The position numbers and the translations under genes are program-made. DNA of 53,609 nt from Candidatus Omnitrophota bacterium (GTDB taxonomy: Bacteria; Omnitrophota; Gorgyraeia; Gygaellales; Profunditerraquicolaceae), in NCBI GenBank assembly GCA_026387405.1, contig JAPLLV010000030.1, positions 1 through 53,609 on the forward strand, in the 5' to 3' direction. This document shows, one piece after another, positions 47,845 to 53,609 of this stretch. The notes below the pieces were generated by a model. That model made no database searches and was not told the DNA's origin. It saw nothing but the letters and a program-made list of their open reading frames with translations. How positions within the stretch are numbered: the first letter of the stretch is position 1; every line of letters starts with the position of its first letter.

Positions 47845-48441
47845 TTAACGTAAGGCCCGGACTATTCTGCCATAGTCAGCCTTCTTGGCCCCTTTTTTAA
47901 GCATCAGGCTGATGGCGCGCGATGCATCTTGCGGCCGTATATTGACCCCTTTAATCGAATCTAGTAATACCTTGACCTTTAATCCCCTTCTTAAAGCATC
48001 AAGGCTGGTAAACTTCACGCAATAATCTGTAGCCAACCCCGCGATGTAGATCTCCTTGACCCCTAAGACCTTAAGCAGAGACAAAAAACCGATCCCATCT
48101 CCGTCTTCAGCCTGGAATACAGAATAACTGTCTTTTTCGGGATCCATGCCCTTATACAAAAAGATGGGCCGCTTCGGCAGCCTGAGCTTAGGGTGAAAAC
48201 CGGCGCCTCGGGTGTTCCGGATACAATGCACCGGCCAGATCCCCCCGTACTGTTTAAAATGCCGGGTCTTCCGGGGATGCCAATCGCGCGAAATGAATAC
48301 CGGTAGCCCTTTTTTAGAGAAAAGCCTGATGTATCTGTTAATTACAGGAATGATCTTGTCCCCTGCCGGAACACCCAAGGCGCCTCCGGGACAGAAATCA
48401 TTCTGCATGTCTACTATCAATAACGCCTTTTTGTATCGCAT
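47845..48441 (-). CDS. nicotinamidase / isochorismatase-family hydrolase
   Basis: The 198-residue protein has the catalytic Asp in LLIVDMQNDFCPGGAL, a Lys in YKGMDPEKDSYSVF and the Cys in GLATDYCVKFTSLDA. RDWHP and RHF add likely metal-binding residues. This set matches PncA, which converts nicotinamide to nicotinate for NAD salvage. Four bases separate its stop from the start of the helical protein gene. Confidence 0.88.
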   Translation of the reverse strand: MRYKKALLIVDMQNDFCPGGALGVPAGDKIIPVINRYIRLFSKKGLPVFISRDWHPRKTRHFKQYGGIWPVHCIRNTRGAGFHPKLRLPKRPIFLYKGMDPEKDSYSVFQAEDGDGIGFLSLLKVLGVKEIYIAGLATDYCVKFTSLDALRRGLKVKVLLDSIKGVNIRPQDASRAISLMLKKGAKKADYGRIVRALR

Positions 48442-48499
48442 AACAAGTTATCTTCTCCCTGCCTGCGGCGGATCGCTCGAAGAATAATCGAACGAATTT

Positions 48500-49513
48500 C
48501 TATACGAATACGCCTTTTATTGCGGAGTTGCAAAAAACACATTTTCCCTGTTTGATATTATACTCCAAAACCTCAAAAACTTCCCGCTTAATTAATAACT
48601 TTTTACACTCCGGGCAATATGTATCATTGCCCAGGCCCAGGACATTACCTACGTATATATAGGTAAGGCCGGCGTCTTTACCTATATCCAAAGCCTTTTT
48701 AAGCGTGGCCTCCGGAGTGGCCTGGCGATCGCCGAATTCGAAATCCGGATGAAAACGCGAGATATGCCACGGCATATCCTTGTCAAGACCGGCGATAAAA
48801 TCAGCTATATCTTTTAGCTCAGGGCCAGAATCATTCTCTCCCGGCACGATCAAAGTGGTGATCTCAACCCACACCCCCATTTCTTTCATAAGACGTATGG
48901 AATCTAAAACCGGGGATAAGCTCCCCGAACAAACCCTGCGGTAGGACCCATCTTTAAAAAACTTTAAGTCCACGTTTGCCGCATCCAGGTACGGCCTGAT
49001 CATCTTAAGACAGTCTCTGCTCATATAACCGTTAGTGACAAAAATATTATACAGCCCCCTTGGCTTTGCTAATTTAGCTATAGCCTGGGCGTACTCGAAA
49101 AAAATAGTAGGTTCGGTATAGGTATAGGAAATACTTTGGCATTTATTCTTAAGCGCGGATTCTACGATAGTCTCGGGCAAAACAATACCCGTCCCTTCCA
49201 GGCCGGCTCCGTCTTTTACGCGCGCCTGGGAGATCTCCCAATTCTGGCAAAAACCGCAGTGGAAATTGCAGCCGATCGTGGCAAGAGAAAAACTGCTTGA
49301 GCCGGGGAGAAAATGGTACATGGGTTTCTTCTCGATAGGGTCGACGTGCATGGCAATGGGCTTGCCAAACACCTGCGTATATAAGGTGCCGTTAATATTC
49401 TGCCTTACCCCGCAAAAACCCCATTTATCAGGAAGGATCTTGCAATGGTGGGCGCACAAGAAACAATGGACTTTATTGTCTTCTAACCTTTCATAAAGTA
49501 AGGCTTCGGTCAT
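48500..49513 (-). CDS. amrS: AmmeMemoRadiSam-type radical SAM enzyme
   Basis: The 337-residue protein has an N-terminal Cys-rich segment (CFLCAHHCKI and WGFCGVRQN), the radical SAM motif CNFHCGFCQNW and a C-terminal zinc-ribbon-like CPECKKLL...CVFCNS. This layout is that of the radical SAM component of the AmmeMemoRadiSam system. The Memo and AMMECR1 partners are not in this window. The reaction is not established. It overlaps the PP-loop gene by 4 bases. Confidence 0.9.
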   Translation of the reverse strand: MTEALLYERLEDNKVHCFLCAHHCKILPDKWGFCGVRQNINGTLYTQVFGKPIAMHVDPIEKKPMYHFLPGSSSFSLATIGCNFHCGFCQNWEISQARVKDGAGLEGTGIVLPETIVESALKNKCQSISYTYTEPTIFFEYAQAIAKLAKPRGLYNIFVTNGYMSRDCLKMIRPYLDAANVDLKFFKDGSYRRVCSGSLSPVLDSIRLMKEMGVWVEITTLIVPGENDSGPELKDIADFIAGLDKDMPWHISRFHPDFEFGDRQATPEATLKKALDIGKDAGLTYIYVGNVLGLGNDTYCPECKKLLIKREVFEVLEYNIKQGKCVFCNSAIKGVFV

Positions 49514-50520
49514 ATTCTCAAAGGCATAAGCCCGGCTTCATCAAGAGGGAAAACTTTTAGTTTAGCAAGCGGCGGGACTGTCCCTGTATTTCCATATACT
49601 ATATCTGCCTCGCTGCTGCCATTTAAATCACAATATCGTGCGACAATGCGACAGGAGCGGGTCAATAGCTCATCATTGAAGACGCCTCTGCCCAAAGCCG
49701 TGGGTCCGGCAGTGTCTTCCGGCGCCATAAATAGATGGTCTTGCGCAAGCGCGAGGCTAAGGATGTTCTTATTTTCCTGCTCATTCCTTCCCACGATCAG
49801 CTTCACCCCTTTACTCAAACGGAAATGCCTGCCTAGTTTAAGCAAAAATATATCGTTAAGCGTAAAATCGCTGGTGTGGCGCATAAGATCTCTAAGGCGT
49901 TTGCTGAATTCCGGGTCAGTAAGAAGACAGCCGCCGCTAGGGCAAGGAAAATCCTTAACCCCTAATGCGCCGGCCAGGGCAAACTGGTCTTTTCTCCCTC
50001 TGCCGCTTATGGCTAAAAGCTTATCCCTGGGAACCCAGCCTTCTCTTTCCGGAATAGTGGGCTCAAGCACCTTTGCCGATAATGGCCGCAGCACCAGATC
50101 CGTTAATTGCGCCTCTCCTTCAATCAGGGTCATCGTACGGCGCATCTGCGACATCGGCCTCTGGCCTAGAACCTCACCCGTGATCACAAAAGATGCCCCC
50201 TCCTGCCGCATCAGCTCCTTGGCCTTCTTAAAAAGCAGTATCCGGCAGTCAATACAGGGATTCATGTTGGAGCCATATCCATGTTTTGGTTTCTTTACTA
50301 TCTCCAAGATCTCTTCAGCCACGTTGATACTCACCAACCTGATACCCAACTCCTTGGATACCGAGGCAGCGCCGTGGAAACATCCTTTTGCGGAATGGTG
50401 ATTACAAAGACAAAAAGGGCTGACGGTATTTAAGGCCACCAATTCTATGCCCAAATCCTGCATGAGTTTGGTCGCCAGGGTACTATCCAGTCCTCCGGAA
50501 ATCAGGGCTATTGCGCGCAT
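49510..50520 (-). CDS. PP-loop ATP pyrophosphatase, MnmA/ThiI-like
   Basis: The 336-residue protein has the PP-loop ALISGGLDSTLA, the dicysteine NPCIDCR and CPSGGCLLTDPEFSKR. After residue 180 a domain with LKLGRHFRLSKGVKLIVGRNEQEN follows. It is related to tRNA thiolases but differs from mnmA in this window. The product is probably a thiolated or adenylated RNA base or cofactor; no definite name can be given. Its stop overlaps the radical SAM gene. Confidence 0.75.
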   Translation of the reverse strand: MRAIALISGGLDSTLATKLMQDLGIELVALNTVSPFCLCNHHSAKGCFHGAASVSKELGIRLVSINVAEEILEIVKKPKHGYGSNMNPCIDCRILLFKKAKELMRQEGASFVITGEVLGQRPMSQMRRTMTLIEGEAQLTDLVLRPLSAKVLEPTIPEREGWVPRDKLLAISGRGRKDQFALAGALGVKDFPCPSGGCLLTDPEFSKRLRDLMRHTSDFTLNDIFLLKLGRHFRLSKGVKLIVGRNEQENKNILSLALAQDHLFMAPEDTAGPTALGRGVFNDELLTRSCRIVARYCDLNGSSEADIVYGNTGTVPPLAKLKVFPLDEAGLMPLRI

Positions 50521-50526
50521 AATTAA

Positions 50527-52257
50527 TTAAGTAAGGATGCAACAGTTAAGCAAGGTTCCCACGATAATACTGACGATGATCATGATCAAGGTCGCCTTGA
50601 TCAAATCCTTGACCCCTAATTCTTTCCACAAGACCACGAAGGTGGCTATGCAGGGAAATGAAATGGCCAGCAGTGTTGCCGCGATGAACAATTGCTTGGC
50701 ATTTAATCCTAACGGCATAAGCATACCCACTGCCACATCCTTACGGAAAAAACCAAGCACCAGCGCCACCACCGCTTCGCGAGGCAGCCCGAAAAGGCCT
50801 TTGACCACCGGCGCTGCCAGGCCGGTCACAAAATCAAATAATTTAAAATACAACAATATATTGATCGCCAAAACGCCCATTAACACTATCGGCACTGCCT
50901 CCATCAGGAATCCCTTGATGCGAAAATAAAGTTTTTTGCACAAAAGTAATAGCGGCGGAAAACGATATGGCGGGATCTCCAGCAGGAACTCCGGGCTATA
51001 CCCATGCATGGTAAAATTAAGCACTGCCCCGATTATGATCAACAGGGAAAATAGCACCAGATATACCCCGGCCACATAGAAACCGCCGAAAGCCCCGAGC
51101 AGGCCGAATATCATTGCCTGTAACGGCACGCAGGGCACGCCTATGGAGATGAGCGTGGAGGCAATGAACCTCTCGCGCTTTGACTCCAGGACACGCGTGG
51201 ATAATATCCCGGGGACATTGCAGCCAAAACCTAATAAGACCGGGATTATCGCATACCCGTGCAGGCCCAGCCGGTGCAGGACATTATCCAGAAGTATCGC
51301 CAGGCGCGGAAGATACCCAATATCCTCCAGTAAACTAAGCATAAAATAAAAAGAAATTACATACGGCAGGACCATCGCGAATTCAATATACGGGGCGGTG
51401 GTGAGAACGCCCATAGACTGCCTGAAGTCGATCTTGCCGTTTATCAATTCCCCGATAACCAGATGATGTAAAAACCCCGCCTTCCCCAAGAAACTGCTTA
51501 ATTTATCCAGGAAGGGAAGATAAAGGTCGGTAAATACCGGATCGAATATCTTATTTATCAACGACTCCCCGAAAAAACGCACTGCCTTAAAACAGGTATA
51601 TACAACTACTATTGACATAAGCAGGCCGCTTAAGGGCCGCACGGAAATATCTTCCAGGAGCTCTCTAAGGGTATGGTGGCGATGCGTAAGCTGCTGCACT
51701 TCCTGGATGATCCGGCCGATCTCCTGCCAGCGCATCTCGTGGCTGAGCGGCTTCTTGGGCCGCGGTTTTGCCTCAATCAATCTCTCCAATAAAAATTTTA
51801 TCCCTACGCCTGTAACCGCGCAGGTGGGAATCACCGGAATACCCAGGAGTTCTTCCAGTTTACGGGTATCCAGATGTATACCCCGGTGCTCGGTATCATC
51901 GCACATATTCAGGCAGGCGATTACCGGATATCCCTGCTCGATCAATTCCAGGGTCAGGAATAGATTGCGCTCGAGGTTGGTGGCATCAATGATATCAATG
52001 ACTACTGTTTCATCCTGAGAGCTCTCTTTGAGTAACGATACGGCTACCTCTTCTGCCGTAGAGGTAGGCTCAAACGAATACGTCCCCGGCAGATCTACCA
52101 CTTCGATATTTTCTTCCCCGATCTTAAAATACCCTCTGGTAATACCGACGGTGGTCCCGGGATAATTGGAAGAGATGACCTGCACTCCGGTAAGGCGGGA
52201 GAAAATAACGCTCTTTCCCACATTGGGATTACCTATCAACAATATCCTTTTGATCAT
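50527..52257 (-). CDS. feoB: ferrous iron transporter FeoB
   Basis: The 576-residue protein has an N-terminal G domain with GNPNVGKSVIF, DLPGTYSF and NMCDD, then Gate-type transmembrane segments with GFGCNVPG and VLGFFRKDVAVG. It imports Fe(II) in a GTP-dependent way. It is shorter than E. coli FeoB (773). Its start overlaps the feoA stop as ATGA. Confidence 0.95.
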   Translation of the reverse strand: MIKRILLIGNPNVGKSVIFSRLTGVQVISSNYPGTTVGITRGYFKIGEENIEVVDLPGTYSFEPTSTAEEVAVSLLKESSQDETVVIDIIDATNLERNLFLTLELIEQGYPVIACLNMCDDTEHRGIHLDTRKLEELLGIPVIPTCAVTGVGIKFLLERLIEAKPRPKKPLSHEMRWQEIGRIIQEVQQLTHRHHTLRELLEDISVRPLSGLLMSIVVVYTCFKAVRFFGESLINKIFDPVFTDLYLPFLDKLSSFLGKAGFLHHLVIGELINGKIDFRQSMGVLTTAPYIEFAMVLPYVISFYFMLSLLEDIGYLPRLAILLDNVLHRLGLHGYAIIPVLLGFGCNVPGILSTRVLESKRERFIASTLISIGVPCVPLQAMIFGLLGAFGGFYVAGVYLVLFSLLIIIGAVLNFTMHGYSPEFLLEIPPYRFPPLLLLCKKLYFRIKGFLMEAVPIVLMGVLAINILLYFKLFDFVTGLAAPVVKGLFGLPREAVVALVLGFFRKDVAVGMLMPLGLNAKQLFIAATLLAISFPCIATFVVLWKELGVKDLIKATLIMIIVSIIVGTLLNCCILT

Positions 52258-52490
52258 GATTCTTTTTCCAGCAAGATTTTAGCCGCCATGCTATGGCCGA
52301 GGGCGATCAGCGACCTGCCTACTTTCACGGTAACCGGACCGCGCAGGGCAAAATGGCTCACCTTGGTGATCTCTTTACCCGGATAGATACCCATGCTCAT
52401 CATCTTATGCTGCAGGTTGCCGCCTCCGGAGATCTCCAATACCCTGGCCTTGGTATTTTTCTTAAGCTTGATCAGGGATAATTTTTTCAT
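52254..52490 (-). CDS. feoA: FeoA domain protein
   Basis: The 78-residue SH3-like protein has VLEISGGGNLQHKMMSMGIYPGKE and ends with LGHSMAAKILLE, the usual FeoA pattern. It supports FeoB activity in the cytoplasm. Its 5' end overlaps the cbiO-like gene by 29 bases, so iron uptake and this ECF transporter are coupled. Confidence 0.92.
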   Translation of the reverse strand: MKKLSLIKLKKNTKARVLEISGGGNLQHKMMSMGIYPGKEITKVSHFALRGPVTVKVGRSLIALGHSMAAKILLEKES

Positions 52491-53304
52491 TTGCGTGATG
52501 ATCTAGATGTTCGTGTGGATGAATATGCGTTTTATCTTTATGGCGATGGGCGTGCATGTGGATAAGATTATTCTGCTCCAGAAACACCCTGTCTGCCAGC
52601 AATTCCTCCGCGGCCCCGCACCTGACTATCCTTCTTTCTTTTCCCAGGCAGCAAATACAGTCAGCGATCTCTCCCACGATATGCATATCGTGCGTCGCGG
52701 TGATAATCGTCCGGCCGGATTCGTTCTCTTGCAAAATGATATCCACGATGTGCCTTACGGTTAAAGGGTCCAACCCTGCCGTCGGCTCATCCAGGAGCAG
52801 GACTTGCGGCTCGATGGTTAAAACCGAGGCTATGGAAACCTTCCTTTTCTCCCCGATACTTAATTGATGCGGAGACCTTTCCAATAAATCCCCGAGATCA
52901 AAAACCTCAACCACTTTTTCCAGCCGTTTTTTGACCTCTTCCCGGGGGAACCCCAGGTGCAAAGGCCCAAATATGATATCCTCCTTTACGGTAGGGCAGA
53001 ATAATTGCACGTCCGGATTCTGAAATACAAAACCCACGCTGCACCTGAATTCCCGCGAAAAATCCTCATCCCTGAACTCTTTTTCGCTTAAGTCTCTGCC
53101 AAATGCCCGTATCTTTCCCGAATCAGGAAAGATCAAACCGTCCAAAAGAGACAGGAGCGTGGATTTACCGGTGCCGTTTGAGCCGATGATCGCCAGCTTC
53201 TCTCCCTGTATGATCTGTGTCGTAATACCGCAGAGTGCGGGGAAACGGCCAAGATACGAGTAAGAGACTTCTTCCAGTTCAAAGACCGGCTTTTCGTTAT
53301 TCAT
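52462..53304 (-). CDS. ECF transporter ATPase (CbiO/NikO-like) with His-rich tail
   Basis: The 280-residue ABC ATPase has Walker A GSNGTGKSTLL, Q-loop FVFQNPDVQLF, signature HQLSIGEKRKVSIA, Walker B VLLLDEPTAGLD and switch His in TATHDMH. About 30 residues near the C-terminus are histidine-rich (HMHAHRH and HIHPHEHLDHH), as in nickel/cobalt handling proteins, so the substrate is probably Ni or Co. It overlaps the CbiQ-like gene by 4 bases. Confidence 0.9.
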   Translation of the reverse strand: MNNEKPVFELEEVSYSYLGRFPALCGITTQIIQGEKLAIIGSNGTGKSTLLSLLDGLIFPDSGKIRAFGRDLSEKEFRDEDFSREFRCSVGFVFQNPDVQLFCPTVKEDIIFGPLHLGFPREEVKKRLEKVVEVFDLGDLLERSPHQLSIGEKRKVSIASVLTIEPQVLLLDEPTAGLDPLTVRHIVDIILQENESGRTIITATHDMHIVGEIADCICCLGKERRIVRCGAAEELLADRVFLEQNNLIHMHAHRHKDKTHIHPHEHLDHHANEKIIPDQA

Positions 53305-53609
53305 TTAACCGCGTAAGTGACGGACAGTAATAGAATTAAAATAAGCAGGGAGAAAAATAACCAGACCCAGTCCAACGTCCTGGTTTTATATTCATCAAGC
53401 TCCTGCGGCTCGCCCCTGTATCCCCGGGAAAGCATAGCCGCATAGACCTGGTTATTCAACTGATACGACCTTTGCCACAAAGAAGCAATGCTCCAGGTGA
53501 CGATCTGCTGCCCTTTTTGCGCAGGCAATGCCCTGCCGATGCGACTCTTCATACCCATATACATGTTCTCGATCATCTCCACAAAAAGATAAATATAGCG
53601 ATAGCACAT
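53301..53609 (-). CDS. ECF transporter transmembrane T-component (CbiQ-like), partial
   Basis: Only the C-terminal 102 residues are in the window; the gene continues past the right edge. They hold QVYAAMLSRGYRGE, the Ala-rich, Arg-Gly motif of ECF T-components that contacts the ATPase, then a last membrane helix (WVWLFFSLLILILLLSVTYA). The substrate-binding S-component is not seen here. Confidence 0.85.
   Translation of the reverse strand: MCYRYIYLFVEMIENMYMGMKSRIGRALPAQKGQQIVTWSIASLWQRSYQLNNQVYAAMLSRGYRGEPQELDEYKTRTLDWVWLFFSLLILILLLSVTYAVK

Noticed and set aside
49646..50401. Plus-strand ORF of 251 codons
   Set aside because: Antisense to the PP-loop ATPase gene; no motif.
1..53609. tRNA or rRNA genes
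   Set aside because: I saw no cloverleaf with a TTCGAATC-type loop or rRNA landmark, although a covariance-model scan was not possible.

Overview
The window is a 53.6-kb piece of a bacterial chromosome. Gene content points to a Gram-negative, anaerobic or microaerophilic, uncultured lineage. It has an RND/TolC-type tripartite efflux pump and a beta-barrel-like protein, plus oxygen-detoxifying genes typical of anaerobes (FprA flavodiiron protein, rubredoxin, rubrerythrin-like ferritins) and an archaeal-like Thi4. The gene style and abundant small palindromic intergenic repeats suggest Candidatus Omnitrophota or a relative; that placement is inference. Every host gene I accept lies on the minus strand. 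The only plus-strand gene is an IS transposase at about 40.3-41.3 kb.

Layout, in transcription order (high to low coordinate). (1) 53.6-50.5 kb: ECF-type metal/vitamin transporter parts (CbiQ-like, partial; CbiO-like with a His-rich tail) overlapping feoA-feoB. (2) 50.5-44.6 kb: a PP-loop ATPase, an AmmeMemoRadiSam-type radical SAM enzyme, an isochorismatase/nicotinamidase, a large helical protein and an HD-GYP protein. (3) 44.5-37.6 kb: sulfur amino-acid block with an Rrf2 regulator, a poly-cysteine leader peptide with terminator, yezD (DUF2292), an outer-membrane-like protein, metY, the IS, cysK, metX and metW. (4) 37.5-35.9 kb: a tautomerase, thiM and thiE. (5) 35.7-29.9 kb: copper-type efflux (csoR, cusC-, cusB- and cusA-like). 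(6) 29.8-26.7 kb: membrane proteins (CaCA exchanger, YHS-permease, NqrB/RnfD-like). (7) 26.7-25.6 kb: TPP riboswitch plus thi4. (8) 25.5-17.3 kb: redox block (second Rrf2 gene, ferredoxin, zinc ribbon, ldh, flavin reductase, Tpx-PCD fusion, fprA, tiny proteins, rubredoxin, PPOX, ferritin, glutaredoxin, trxB). (9) 17.2-14.0 kb: nifU-like, larE-like, cysteine desulfurase and birA. (10) 13.7-7.9 kb: the biotin set bioB-F-H-C-D-A behind a likely BirA-controlled promoter. (11) 7.8-0.05 kb: mnmA, nadA, a pseudouridine synthase, a CPBP protease, uppP, a PfkB kinase, yqeY and an aldolase-like gene.

A common thread is sulfur and iron-sulfur chemistry: cysteine and methionine synthesis, cysteine desulfurase, Fe-S scaffold, sacrificial sulfur transfer, biotin synthase, tRNA thiolation, Thi4 and thiol redox.

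Three observations stand out. First, an 18-codon leader ORF with four consecutive Cys codons, followed by an intrinsic terminator, sits between an Fe-S-type Rrf2 gene and yezD. It looks like a cysteine-responsive attenuator for the sulfur amino-acid genes. Second, two long structured intergenic elements in the biotin region share conserved bulges and internal loops while their stems differ by about eight compensatory base-pair changes. Third, three small palindromic elements with CCCCG/CGGGG ends are each flanked by a 4-bp direct repeat. Removing each restores a sensible ancestral sequence: a LarE C-terminus, an ATGA gene overlap, and a broken stem.

All calls come from reading the sequence by eye. 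No database search, folding program or alignment was run.
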